Shown here: positions 1-13,756 of the stretch, one piece after another | Layout: every line of letters begins with the position of its first letter | Numbering within the stretch: position 1 is the first letter of the stretch | Source: Acidimicrobiaceae bacterium | GTDB lineage: Bacteria > Actinomycetota > Acidimicrobiia > Acidimicrobiales > JAUTXP01 | Assembly (NCBI GenBank): GCA_030837965.1 | Contig: JAUTXP010000041.1 | Coordinates: 1 to 61,218 of the forward strand | Direction of reading: 5' to 3' | DNA: 61,218 nucleotides | Notes under the pieces: generated by a model | Database searches by the model: none | What the model was told of the DNA's origin: nothing | What the model saw: only the letters and a program-made list of their open reading frames with translations | Position numbers and translations under genes: made by a program

Positions 1-30
1 CCCGCCCCCGCCCCCGCGGCCCCGCCCTCC
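1..30. repeat. C-run tract at window edge
   Basis: The first 30 bases are almost only C and G, with runs of C separated by single G. On the minus strand this G-rich tract follows the family A hairpin and the 3' end of the DUF58 gene. Similar G-run tracts flank other hairpins in the window (32589-32621, 58494-58565). Confidence 0.6.
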
Positions 31-65
31 ATCTTTTCCACAGCAGCAGGTGCTGTGGAAAAGAT
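31..65. repeat. Family A inverted repeat, copy 1
   Basis: A perfect 15-bp inverted repeat: arm 31-45 (ATCTTTTCCACAGCA) pairs with 51-65 across a 5-base loop. It lies 11 bases past the stop of the DUF58 gene. A related copy lies at 30569-30619. There is no T-tract on the minus strand after the stem, so it is not a classical intrinsic terminator, though it could still end or stabilise the transcript. Confidence 0.85.
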
Positions 66-76
66 GGGAGGGGTCG

Positions 77-1312
77 TCATTGGGGGGTCCCGACGGTGCG
101 CACGGCCCGCACCACGCGCTGGAAGACGCGCTCCAGCGGTGCGCCGGCGGCCAGTTCGACCACGTTGCACCCCAGTGACCCGGCCCGGTGCAGCGACGCG
201 AAGTCCGACGACTCCCACAGCACCATCACGAGCAGCAGCGACCGGCCCCGTTCGAGCAGCAGCCGCAGCCGGGTCGCCGTCTCCCGATCGAGGTGCGGGG
301 TGATGACCACGTTGTGGGCGTTGCCCTGCGGCGAGTGCATGAGCCGGCTCAGCGCGTCGCGCAAGGGCGCCTTCTCGGTCGACACCGCGGCCAGCGCGTC
401 GAGCAGCGGGATGCCGCTGTTACGCCCCCGCAGCGACGCGGCCAGACGTCTGCCGTTGGCGTCCAGCGACACCGAGAACCCGTCGTTCAGATGCTTCATC
501 CCGAGCGACGCGGCCACCTTCACGGCCAGCTCGAACGTCTCGCTGGGCTGGCCCGGACTGTGCCATTCGCGGTCGGTGTCGAGGAACAGGTTGATGCGGT
601 CGGTGATCCCTTGCTCGGCCTCGCGAACGAGGTACTTCGGCTCCTCATGTCGGGCCGCGGCCCGCCACACGATGCGACGAGGGTCGTCGCCGCTCACGTA
701 GTCGCGCATGCCATAGAACTCGAAGCCGGTGGGCCACGGCTTGGACACGGGCGGACGCAGCGGCGGGTCCTCCCACTCCCTGCTGCTGACCCGGTCGGTC
801 ACGGGCTCGGTCGACGGGTGCACGATCAGCGGCGCCGCGGGCGCCAACTGCACGCGGTGCCGGGTGAGGCCGAACGGGTCGCTCCACTCCGCGCTCAGCG
901 GGCCCACGTCGTGCACGCCCCTGCGCCCGGCCCGCAGCCGGTACCGATGGGTAGCGGACTCCCCCGCGCCCAGCGACGCCACCGGGATGCGAACCGCCCG
1001 TCCCAGCGCGGGTGCCAACCGCTCCTCGACCACGATCGTCGTGACCCGCTTGGCGGGCGACAGCGTGACCTCCACATCGACGGCCTGGCCCTCGCGCAGC
1101 CGGGTCGGGAACGAGGACCGCTCGGCCGACAGCCCGAGCCTGCGCCTGCCCAAGGACCAGGCCACTGCGAAAAAACCCAATGCGCCAAAAGCCAAAAGCA
1201 CCACGGCCTCGCTGCGGAGAACGCGGCCAAGGACCTGCGCGAACAACGCGAGCACCAGCACGGCTTGACCGACAGGTGTGACACCCGCGCGCCGCTCGAT
1301 CTCGCGGATCAC
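77..1312 (-). CDS. DUF58 family protein
   Basis: A 411-residue protein of the DUF58 family, which normally travels with a MoxR AAA ATPase as here. Two hydrophobic segments lie near residues 13-57, followed by a beta-rich region and the family hallmark GDDPRRIVWRAAAR near residue 210. After it comes a stretch with LFLDTD that resembles the first strand of a von Willebrand factor A fold. The GTG start lies 7 bases after the moxR stop, so the two are cotranscribed. Family knowledge: MoxR-DUF58 pairs are proposed to act as chaperone or metal-insertion systems for a partner protein, but no substrate is established. Here the likely partners are the transporter genes just upstream in the same series. 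The hairpin at 31-65 follows the stop. Confidence 0.9.
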   Translation of the reverse strand: MIREIERRAGVTPVGQAVLVLALFAQVLGRVLRSEAVVLLAFGALGFFAVAWSLGRRRLGLSAERSSFPTRLREGQAVDVEVTLSPAKRVTTIVVEERLAPALGRAVRIPVASLGAGESATHRYRLRAGRRGVHDVGPLSAEWSDPFGLTRHRVQLAPAAPLIVHPSTEPVTDRVSSREWEDPPLRPPVSKPWPTGFEFYGMRDYVSGDDPRRIVWRAAARHEEPKYLVREAEQGITDRINLFLDTDREWHSPGQPSETFELAVKVAASLGMKHLNDGFSVSLDANGRRLAASLRGRNSGIPLLDALAAVSTEKAPLRDALSRLMHSPQGNAHNVVITPHLDRETATRLRLLLERGRSLLLVMVLWESSDFASLHRAGSLGCNVVELAAGAPLERVFQRVVRAVRTVGTPQ

Positions 1313-1319
1313 GACGGGC

Positions 1320-5400
<4,081 letters not shown>

Positions 5401-5404
<4 letters not shown>

Positions 5405-7623
5405 GACAGCGCCCACTGGTCGTCCAACTCGTAGCGCGGCGGCGTGGGCCCGTCGGCCCGGACCGGCGTGATGGCCGCGCCACCAACCGGGCCACCAACG
5501 GCCCCGGCCCGGCCCAACAACCCAGGCACATCGATGCGATGGCGCCGAGCGACTCGCCGCAGCCACGTGTCGCGCAGCGAGGCGAACAACCCGCTCAACC
5601 CGCCGGGCAGCAACAGCAGCAGAACCAGCCCGCCCGCGCCGGTGGACAGCCCCACCACCAACGGGCTGGCCGACGCCAGCGACAGCACGCCCTCATAGGC
5701 GAAGCCCAACAACGGCCCGCCCACAGAGCCCAGTCCGCCGATGACGGCGAAGGCGAACAGGCGGATGCTGCGCTCGGGCGGGAAGGCCAGCACCTGCACG
5801 CCGCCCTGCTGGAAGGCCACCAACGAGCCCGCCAACGCGGCTAGGAACCCGGACACGGCGAAGGCGCCCAGCCGGGCCGTGACCAAGTCAATGCCGAAGG
5901 ACTGGGCCGCAGCAGGGTTGTCGCGCGCCGCGATCAAGGCCCGGGCTGTGCGGCTCCGACGCATGCTCGTCACCGACGCCACCACCAGGCCGAGCGCGGC
6001 CAGGCACAGGTAGTAGTACGAGCGGGGGTCGCCCAGGTCGAGGCCGACGAGGGAGGGCCGGGCCAGTCGGGCGGGCAGGGCCCGGCCGCCGTAGCGGGGG
6101 TTGAGGAGGAGGGCCGACGCGGCCAGGGCCAAGGCCAGCGTGGTGATGGCCAGGTGCAGGCCGCGCAGCCGCAGCGCGGGGACGCCCACCACGACGGCCA
6201 CCACCGCGCCGGCCACGGAGCCGACGAGCACGGCCAACGGGAAGGGCAACCGGCACGCGGCCGCGACCCACGCCCCCACCGCGGCGAAGGCGAACTGCCC
6301 GAGGCTCACCTGCCCGGCCCAGCCGGTGAGGACGAGCAACGACAGACCGGCGACCGCCTCCAACAAGACGATGGACGCAACGCTGGTCTGCGAGGACGAG
6401 AGCACCCACGGCAGCCCCAGCACGACAACGGCCACCACGCCCACGGCCCGTCGCCGCCAGGCCTTGACCACCGGCAGCGCAGCCAGCACAGCCGGAATGG
6501 GCCGCACCTCCCGCGTGGCCCGCCACGTGCCCGCGCTGTCGTCGTCGGATCGAGAGCGCCGGTCGCTCTGCAACAACAGGGCGCCGCCCACCGCGAACAG
6601 CAGCGCGCCGTCCATGACCTGGCTGGTGTCGAAGGCGAAGAACGCGGCCTGGTCGAGCACGCCGATGGCCAGCGCGGCCAGGCCCGCCACGGGCAGGCTC
6701 GTCATGCGGGCGATGACGGCCACGGCCAGGATGCGCACCAAAAGGGCCACCGGGGTCACGCCCGCCGACCCGCTGCCGCTGCCCACCGACGTGGCCGTGA
6801 GCACGCCCGCCACCCCGGACAACAGCCCGGCCAGCAGCCACACCTGTCCGTCCAGCCTGCCCACATCGACGCCCAGCGTCTCGGCCCGCTCGGGCCGCTC
6901 CGACGCGGCCCGGATGGCGGTGCCCCGGCCGCTGCCTCGCAGCCACACGGTGATGCCGACCACGGCCGCGGCCGCGGCGGCCAACAGCAACAGGTCGCCC
7001 GCGTGAAGCACGACCTTGCCCACCCGCAGGCGCACGTCGAACGGAAGCGGCGCGGGAGCGCGCACGGCCACGGCCGACTCCCGCTGGGCGCGGGTCGACA
7101 AGAAGCGGGGGACGGCGTTGTCCAGCGCGGCCAGCAGTTGCAGCAAGAAGATGGACGCCACGGTGAGGACGAGTCGAGGCGCGGCGGCGAAGCGCCGGAA
7201 GACCAGCCGGGACGAGGCCCACGACAGCCCGGCCGCCACCCCGAGGGCGACCACGAAGGCGAGCGCGTAGTTGGCATTGCGCACCGCGGGCGTGACCCGC
7301 TCGAGGCACGGCGGGCACACCGACTGCACGGCCCTGACCGCGGGCCGGGCGTGGACCATGACGGTGAAGGTGGTGGCCGCCACCGCGCCAAACGCGACCT
7401 GCGCGAAGTTGACGAAGCGGTTGCTGCGGTAGACCAGCACCAGCCCCACGGCCTGCAAGGCCAGGGCCGCGCCCGCCACTGCGCCCAGGCCCACGACGCC
7501 GGCCGTCGGCCTGCGGGGCAGCACCAGCGGGACGACGAGGACCACGGCAGCCAAGGCGACCAGTTCGCCGTGGTCCGTGACGAGGCGCCTGATCGACCTC
7601 GGCCCGCCGGTCCCGCTTCTCAC
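5401..7623 (-). CDS. Branched-chain amino-acid-type ABC permease, LivH-LivM fusion
   Basis: A 740-residue membrane protein joining both permease subunits of a LivHM-type ABC importer. The N-terminal half carries the LivH-like stretch YRSNRFVNFAQVAFG (near 70-90), and the C-terminal half carries the LivM-like stretch TGWAGQVSLGQFAFAAVGAW (near residue 440). A short hydrophilic Arg/Asp-rich linker joins them. The start is GTG at 7623. Its stop overlaps the GTG of the ATPase fusion by four bases. No periplasmic-type binding protein (LivJ/LivK) is visible in the window, so the substrate cannot be named; members import branched-chain amino acids, amides, urea or other small organics. Confidence 0.92.
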
Positions 7624-7679
7624 GTCGCCGCTCCTCCCACCCCCAGGGCGGGTGCGAGATTAGGCGGGATCAGTCGGGA

Positions 7680-8381
7680 TCAGGCGGCGTGGAAGCTCAC
7701 GTCGTCGTAGCTGACCTTGGTGATGAAGACGTCGTCGGCCGCACCGAACAGCGGCACGGCCTGGGCCGCGCCCGCGGGCGCCACGACAACGGCCGAGAAG
7801 AAGGTCCAGTTCAGACCCTCTCGATCCGCGATGCGGGTGACGGCGTTGTCGGTTCGCAGCGGCACGCCGTTGGCGTCGAGCCAGCGGACGGAGACGATGG
7901 CGCCGCCGTCGGTGATGCTGGCCAACTGCCATGACATCCAGCCCGACACGACGTAGGCCGTGCCCGCCCGTACTGCGAGCGGCAGGGCGGGCCGCCAGGC
8001 CGGGTTCACCGAGTACGCGGTGAGGGCGGCGGACTTGGCCGTGTTGAGCGGCGTGTTGTCGTGACAGCCGACGGGTTCCTGGGCGCACGCCTTGCGCTTG
8101 CCGCCCGCCGGGATGGAGATGCCTGCCGAGTAGCGGCCCGAGTGGCGCTCGGCCGCGGTGTGGTCGAACAGCCCCGCGGCCCCCTCGAAGGCCCAACCGG
8201 TGGGCAGCATGGGCTGGTCGACGGTGCCTGCGGCCGACTGGACCGGATGGTTGTTGACACCGTCCTCGAAGCCGGGGTTGGGCAGCAACTCGCCGCCTGC
8301 ATGAGCGGCAGGCACGACCGCGATAGCCGCACCGAATGCGGCAAGGGAGACGAGAACGGCCCGAAACGACATGTCGTACAC
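7680..8381 (-). CDS. Secreted protein, carbohydrate-binding-module-like
   Basis: A 233-residue exported protein (230 if the ATG at 8372 is used instead of GTG at 8381). The N-terminus is a clear Sec signal peptide ending in PAAHA before GGELLPNPGFEDG. The phrase LLPNPGFE after the signal is typical of beta-sandwich modules of the CBM4/9 type that begin NPGFE, and the C-terminal YDDVSF is also usual there. No catalytic domain is present. Four Cys or fewer are visible, including CAQEPVGC, which may form a disulfide. It lies 56 bases upstream of livHM in the same gene series, but it is not a solute-binding protein. The ligand is unknown. Confidence 0.75.
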   Translation of the reverse strand: MYDMSFRAVLVSLAAFGAAIAVVPAAHAGGELLPNPGFEDGVNNHPVQSAAGTVDQPMLPTGWAFEGAAGLFDHTAAERHSGRYSAGISIPAGGKRKACAQEPVGCHDNTPLNTAKSAALTAYSVNPAWRPALPLAVRAGTAYVVSGWMSWQLASITDGGAIVSVRWLDANGVPLRTDNAVTRIADREGLNWTFFSAVVVAPAGAAQAVPLFGAADDVFITKVSYDDVSFHAA

Positions 8382-8414
8382 ATTTCGGCGCGCATGCCCG
8401 CCGGACCTGCCCGA

Positions 8415-11400
8415 TCAGGATGCAGGCGTGGGTCCCGAGGCGGCCAACTCGCTGCGGATGCCGTCGACCTCGGCGGCCAGGGCCGACACGCGCTGGGCAA
8501 TCACGCCGGCCTCACGCTCGACCACCTCGCTCACACCGGCCACGGCCTGCGTGAGACGGGCCTGGTCCTGCTGATGCTGCTTGAGCACCTCGAGGTGGAT
8601 GCTGGACTCGACCCGCTCGATGTCGCTCCTCGTCGCGGCCCGGACCTGGCTGACCAACTCGGCCAGGCGGTTGCCCATGGCCTGTTGCTGTTCGACCGCG
8701 CCCGACATGCCTCGGGTCAGGTCGCCCACCTCGGCCACGTGCCTGCGGGTGGCGTCGAGCGCGGCGCCGATCTGGTCGAGGCGCTGGGGCACCACGCCGT
8801 GCCCGTCGCGCAGGTCGACGAAGGCGCCCGCCAAACCGTCCTGCGAAGCCCGCATGGCCTGCACGGCCCGGTCCAGCGCGGCCGCGTGCTTGCGCAGCGC
8901 GCCCAGCGCGTCGGTGACCCGGTCCAGTGCAGTGGTGGCCTCGTTGTGCCTGCGCTCGACGTCGGCCGGAACGCTGGTGACGGTTGCCGACAACTGCACC
9001 AACTGCTGACGGATCTGGTCGAGGTAGGGCTGCTGCGCGTCCAGCCTGCTGCTGACCTTGTCCAGTGACGGGCCCAGCGTGCGAGCCGCCTCCAGGCTGC
9101 CCACCAACCCGTCCAGCGTCTCCACGATGGTGCGGGTGCGGGCGTCGAAGCGCTTGGCCAGCGAGGAGTGCAAGGCCTGCAACACCTCTTGATGCTCTTG
9201 GTTGGCCGAAGTGACCGCGTCCAGCACGGCCTTGCCCTGGTCGGACCGCTCCTTGTCCGACACGGTCAGCGCCGCGACCGTGGCCTGGACGGCCTCGATG
9301 GCCTGGCCCAGGTCGGCCTCCTGGATGACGCCGCGCAGGACGTCAGGCAGGTGCTGGGCCGTGGCGCCCGCCTCGCGCCTGGCCGCGCTGACCGACTTGG
9401 ACAGCTCGTCGATGCGGGCCCCGACCGCCTCCACCTCCCGGCGCACGGCCTCGGCCGAAGGACGCTCCTTGTTGACCCGCTCACCCACGGCCGACACCGC
9501 GGCCTGGACCACCTCGTCGACCTGCCGGGCCACGGCCGCGGCGACCGAGCCCGCCCGCGCATGGGTCTCCAGCACGGCGTCGCGAAGGCGGGCCATCTCC
9601 TCGCCTAGCCAGTTGCGCAGATCCTCGTGGTCCGACCCGGGCATGGCCTTGGTGATGGCGTCTTGGGCCATGGCGATGCGCGCCGTGGTGGCCGCCGACG
9701 CGCGCTGCATGGCCTCGGCCAGTCGGGCGTCGCGCCTGCCCAAGTCCTCGTGCACCGCGGCCAATCGGCTGGCGACCGCGGCCACCGCCTCGCTGTGAGC
9801 CTCGGCGTGGACGTCGGCTTGGCGCTCGCTCCCGGCCCGTGCCGCGTCCAACAGTCGACGCACTTCGGCCACCGTGGTCTGGGCCGCCTCCAGCGACTCG
9901 CCTTGGGCCCGGTTGACTGCCTCGTGCACACGGCTGAGGCCTTCGGACAGGGCCGTCTCCGTCTTGGCCATGCCTGCGCGCAGTTCGTCGAACGCCTTGC
10001 GCACCGACTCGTCGTTCTCGCCCCGCCGCAGCCGGTTGCGCCAACTGCCGATAGCGGCCTGGACCTGCTCGCCCACGTTGGCGGGAAGCGCGGCCGACTC
10101 GGCCCGCAGGGCGGCGACGGTGGCGTCCACCTCGGCCAACTTCAAGCTCAGCGACTCGGCCGTCTGGGCCAGGGCGTCGGCCCCTTCGGCCCTGGCCGCG
10201 GCCACCGCCGCCGTCGTGGCACTGACCTGGGCGGCCATGTCGTCGGCGGCCCGGTCGATGCGCTGCGTGAGGTGTCCGGCCAGTTGCTCGGCCGCGACCC
10301 GCCCGGTCTCCTCTGTGCCCGCGTTGATGGCCTGCTCCGCCGCGTTCACGCGCTCGAGGATGCGCCGCTCCGACTCCTCGGCGCTGCTGTTGATGGCCTG
10401 TTCGGCGGTGGCGACGCGCTCGACCACTCGGCGCTCGGCCTGCTCGGTGCCGCCCGCCACGACCTGCTCGGCCTGGCTGATGCGCTCGGCCAGTTGGCCC
10501 GCCACCTCGTCCAACCGGTGGCCCACGGCCGCGGCCTTGGCCTCGACCACGGACGCGATGTGGTCGGTCGTTCGGGTCGCGGCGGCCTCGGCCTCGGCCC
10601 TGCTCTCGGCCAGCGACGCCTCGAGTTGGGCCATCCGCCTGCCCACCGCGGCCTGCACCAGTTCCTCGATGCGCACGGCCGACTCGGCCAGCGCCCGCTC
10701 TACCGCGGCCATGCGGGCGTCGACCCCGCCCACCACGGCGTCGGGGACGCGGCCCAACTGCTCGGTCAACTGTTGGGTGAATCGTTGGCTCAGTTGGTCG
10801 ACGGCCTTGGCCGCAGTGGCGTCGGCGCGGGCCGTGGCCTCGCCCAGCGCGCCCAGCGCGGCCAGCACCTCCACACCCCGGTCGGCCACGGCGTCGTCCA
10901 GCCCGGACAGGCGCTCGGCCAGGGCCGACTCGATATGGGTGACCCGCTCGGCCACGTGCTCTTCGATCAGCCCGGCGCGTTGCTCAATGCCCGCGGCCGC
11001 TTCAGCCACGGCATGCTCAGCGCCCGCGGCCGCGTCGGCCACGGCGTGCTCGACTCTCGCGGCCGCATCAGCAGCAGCACGCTCGATGGCGCCGAGCCGC
11101 TCCCCGACCTGCCCGGCGACGCGCTCGGCGGCCCGCTCGACGACGGCGTCCTCGACCTGGGCCAGGCGCTCCAGCAAGGCCGCCTCCAGGCCGCCGACCC
11201 TGTCCCCCATCGTGCGCTCGACCTCGGCGATGCGCTCGCGGCCCTCGGCCACGTCGGCCGCCAGCCCCTCGATATGGGACCCGACCTTGCCGACCAGCTC
11301 GGCCAGTCGGTCCAGCCGCGCACCCTGTGCAACGGTGGCCGTGTCGACCCCGCCGACCGCGCTCGCGATCCCGCTCACGGCGGTGTCGATACCGGTCTGC

Positions 11401-11729
11401 ACGCGGTGCTCGACGTCGGCCATGCGCTCTTCCATGCGCCCGGCCAGCCGATCCACGGCTTGGCCTATTCCTTGGCCCACGGCCTCGGCCTGGTCGGGTC
11501 CGTCGGCCGACGCCATGACAGCCGCCATTGTCGACGCCAGCGAGCCCAGCCTTTCGTCCATGGCGTCGAGCCTGTGGTCCAGGCCGTCGAGCACCTCGGA
11601 CAGCATGTTCATCAACCCGTGGAGGACCGCGGAGGTGCCGGGGTCGACCAAGCGAAGATGACCGTTGCCCTTGTCTTGCAACACCGTGTCTTGCACCACC
11701 ACGGCCTCAGGGGCCCTGTCTCCGGCCAC
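8415..11729 (-). CDS. Very long Ala/Glu-rich coiled-coil protein
   Basis: A 1104-residue protein made almost wholly of helix-forming, Ala/Glu/Arg/Val-rich sequence with heptad spacing and many short near-repeats such as ERVAHIE-type and AAVERALAES-type units. No signal peptide, membrane segment or catalytic motif is visible. The C-terminal third (LRDGHGVVPQRLDQIGAAL, then QQAMGNRLAELVSQVRA) resembles the signalling coiled coils of chemoreceptors without their conserved hairpin tip. The GTG at 11729 is chosen because AGGAGG lies six bases upstream; ATG codons at 11771 and 11768 have no good ribosome-binding site. It lies between yceH and the secreted-protein gene. A scaffold or cytoskeletal role is possible; function unknown. 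Confidence 0.8.
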   Translation of the reverse strand: MAGDRAPEAVVVQDTVLQDKGNGHLRLVDPGTSAVLHGLMNMLSEVLDGLDHRLDAMDERLGSLASTMAAVMASADGPDQAEAVGQGIGQAVDRLAGRMEERMADVEHRVQTGIDTAVSGIASAVGGVDTATVAQGARLDRLAELVGKVGSHIEGLAADVAEGRERIAEVERTMGDRVGGLEAALLERLAQVEDAVVERAAERVAGQVGERLGAIERAAADAAARVEHAVADAAAGAEHAVAEAAAGIEQRAGLIEEHVAERVTHIESALAERLSGLDDAVADRGVEVLAALGALGEATARADATAAKAVDQLSQRFTQQLTEQLGRVPDAVVGGVDARMAAVERALAESAVRIEELVQAAVGRRMAQLEASLAESRAEAEAAATRTTDHIASVVEAKAAAVGHRLDEVAGQLAERISQAEQVVAGGTEQAERRVVERVATAEQAINSSAEESERRILERVNAAEQAINAGTEETGRVAAEQLAGHLTQRIDRAADDMAAQVSATTAAVAAARAEGADALAQTAESLSLKLAEVDATVAALRAESAALPANVGEQVQAAIGSWRNRLRRGENDESVRKAFDELRAGMAKTETALSEGLSRVHEAVNRAQGESLEAAQTTVAEVRRLLDAARAGSERQADVHAEAHSEAVAAVASRLAAVHEDLGRRDARLAEAMQRASAATTARIAMAQDAITKAMPGSDHEDLRNWLGEEMARLRDAVLETHARAGSVAAAVARQVDEVVQAAVSAVGERVNKERPSAEAVRREVEAVGARIDELSKSVSAARREAGATAQHLPDVLRGVIQEADLGQAIEAVQATVAALTVSDKERSDQGKAVLDAVTSANQEHQEVLQALHSSLAKRFDARTRTIVETLDGLVGSLEAARTLGPSLDKVSSRLDAQQPYLDQIRQQLVQLSATVTSVPADVERRHNEATTALDRVTDALGALRKHAAALDRAVQAMRASQDGLAGAFVDLRDGHGVVPQRLDQIGAALDATRRHVAEVGDLTRGMSGAVEQQQAMGNRLAELVSQVRAATRSDIERVESSIHLEVLKQHQQDQARLTQAVAGVSEVVEREAGVIAQRVSALAAEVDGIRSELAASGPTPAS

Positions 11730-11801
11730 GAGACGCCTCCTGTCACGAGGAACGCGGACGGCGTCCATCATCGGCCGGCTGCGTGTCGCGATCGGGGATG
11801 C

Positions 11802-12440
11802 TCACATGAGCTGGTCGCGCAGTGCATCGAACTCGCGCCGCAACTGGTCGAGGTCGGCCCGCAGCCGGGCGACCTCGTCGTCGCTTGCCGCAGGCTGGAC
11901 TGCCACTGCTTCGGCCGTCGCCGCCTCCGCAGGTGCGGGGCCAAGGAGGTGGCAATACCTGACCTCCTTCTGCCCGGCCTGGCGTTCCATGCGTGCAGCC
12001 ATGGCGTCATCGGGGCGTGAGGCCAGCCCGTCAAGTGTCTGCTCCACGTCGCCTAGCGACGAGAAGGGGTGCATGCGCTCGGTCCGGGTGCGCAGCTCGC
12101 CCACCGTCTGCGGGCCCCGCAGCAGCAGGACGCAGAGCACCGCGCACTCGGCCCGCTCCAAGCGGTGGGCCTCGTCCAGGACATGCCGGTACTTGGTGGC
12201 CCGGTTGGACGGGCTGTAGACGATCCGCAACAGGCCCTTCTCGCGCAGCGAGTCGAGGGCCCGGTGGACCGTCGCCTCGTCGTACGACACGACCGGGTTG
12301 CGATTCGAGACCTGGTTGCACGCGCTCAGCAGCGCGTTCATGGTCAGCGGATAGACGTCGGGTGTGACGTACTGCTTTTCGATGAGCGCGCCCAGCACGC
12401 GCTGCTCCTCGGCCGACAGGTCGATCATGGCCACCGGCAT
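11802..12440 (-). CDS. YceH / DUF480 family protein
   Basis: A 212-residue protein of the YceH (UPF0502, DUF480) family. It shows the family's N-terminal block LSAEEQRVLGALIEKQ, then TPDVYPLTMNAL and NQVSNRNPVVSYDE, which form tandem winged-helix folds. The C-terminal tail after residue 160 is Ala/Glu-rich and ends in a predicted coiled coil (VARLRADLDQLRREFDAL). An alternative ATG lies at 12428 (MIDLSAEEQ). It is the first gene of the minus-strand series and diverges from the M48 protease across 77 bases. The function of YceH is not established; DNA binding is inferred from the fold. Confidence 0.9.
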   Translation of the reverse strand: MPVAMIDLSAEEQRVLGALIEKQYVTPDVYPLTMNALLSACNQVSNRNPVVSYDEATVHRALDSLREKGLLRIVYSPSNRATKYRHVLDEAHRLERAECAVLCVLLLRGPQTVGELRTRTERMHPFSSLGDVEQTLDGLASRPDDAMAARMERQAGQKEVRYCHLLGPAPAEAATAEAVAVQPAASDDEVARLRADLDQLRREFDALRDQLM

Positions 12441-12517
12441 AGCAGGGCCGGCGGTGGCCGCGGCCCTCGCCGCGCCCTCTCCGGGTTCCTGTTACACCCC
12501 AGTGGTTTACTGGCGCC

Positions 12518-13732
12518 ATGACCGACACGGCCCCCACCCCGCCGGCCCGGCGCGGGTCAGCACACCCGCCGCTGGCCCGGCGCACGCCGTACCGGACCGA
12601 GGACTGGTTCAGCGCGGACGAGCTGGCCGAGGCCCGCCGTTACGCGGGTCCGCTGAACCGGCTGCGCATCGTGCGCACGATCTTGACCACGGCCGTGTTC
12701 GCAGTGCTGATTGTCACCCATGCCGTGCCCAACCTTCTCGACGCGCTCGACGTGCGGGGTTGGGCCCTGCAACTGGTCGTGGCTGCGCTGGTGATCGTCT
12801 TGGCCGACATGGCCGCCACCGCCTGGATCTCCGGCTACATCCAGCTCGTCTACGACAAACGCTTCGGCCTCAGCAACCAAACGCCGGCGCGCTTCGCCGC
12901 CGACCAAGCCAAAGACGTGGCCGTCACTGTGGTGCTGACCACGGCGCTGCTCCTGCCGGTCTATGCCGCCATCCATGCCACCGGCTTGTGGTGGTTCTGG
13001 GGGTGGGTGGCCTTCCTCGTCGTGGTGTTGGCCGTCACCTTCATCTATCCCGTCGCCATCATGCCGAGGTTCAACAAATTCACCCCGTTGGCGGACGGCG
13101 AGCTGCGCCAACGCATCCACGTGGTGGCCGACCGAGCCGAGACCCGGATCGAGGGCGTCTACACCATGGACGCCAGCAAGCGCAGCACGCGCGGCAATGC
13201 ATTCGTGGCCGGTTTCGGGGCCACCAAGCGGGTCGTGCTCTTCGACACGATCCTGCACTATCCCATGGGCACCATCGAGCAGATCGTGGCCCATGAGATC
13301 GGGCATTACCGGTTGAAACACGTGACCAAGTCGGTGCCGTTCCAAGCCGTGTTGTTCCTGGCCGCGTTCGGATTCGTGGCCGCGTTGGGCGGTTGGCACT
13401 CGCTGTTGGACCTGGCGGGCGTGGACCGGCTCGGCGACCCTGGTTCGCTGCCGCTGTTCCTCGCCCTGTTCGGACTGGCCTGGTCGGGGCTGAACCTGGC
13501 CCAGGCCTGGTTCAGCCGGTTCAAAGAGCGCGAGGCCGACCTGGAGGCGCTGGAGCTGTTGGGCAGGCCCGCGGACTTCATCGACGTCTGGCGGCGGATG
13601 GCGCCGGACAACAAAGTCGAGCTCGAGCCCTCGACATGGGTGCGGCTCAACCACAATCATCCTGAAGTGCCGGAACGCATGGCGTTCGGGCAGGCCTGGG
13701 CGGAGGCGAACGGAATGTCTGCTACAACCTGA
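12518..13732 (+). CDS. M48 family metalloprotease (Ste24-like)
   Basis: A 404-residue integral membrane zinc protease of family M48. The zinc motif HEIGH is at residues 259-263 and the third-ligand motif KEREADLEALELLG follows about 85 residues later. Five to six hydrophobic segments flank the site, and the family phrase TMDASKRSTRGNAFVAGFG precedes it. Length fits Ste24-type proteases (about 400-450) rather than the shorter HtpX (about 290). In bacteria these enzymes take part in membrane-protein quality control. Start ATG at 12518. The receiver-GGDEF gene begins 24 bases after the stop, so the two may be cotranscribed. Confidence 0.92.
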   Translation: MTDTAPTPPARRGSAHPPLARRTPYRTEDWFSADELAEARRYAGPLNRLRIVRTILTTAVFAVLIVTHAVPNLLDALDVRGWALQLVVAALVIVLADMAATAWISGYIQLVYDKRFGLSNQTPARFAADQAKDVAVTVVLTTALLLPVYAAIHATGLWWFWGWVAFLVVVLAVTFIYPVAIMPRFNKFTPLADGELRQRIHVVADRAETRIEGVYTMDASKRSTRGNAFVAGFGATKRVVLFDTILHYPMGTIEQIVAHEIGHYRLKHVTKSVPFQAVLFLAAFGFVAALGGWHSLLDLAGVDRLGDPGSLPLFLALFGLAWSGLNLAQAWFSRFKEREADLEALELLGRPADFIDVWRRMAPDNKVELEPSTWVRLNHNHPEVPERMAFGQAWAEANGMSATT

Positions 13733-13756
13733 CGCACTTTGCCGACTGGGGTCATC

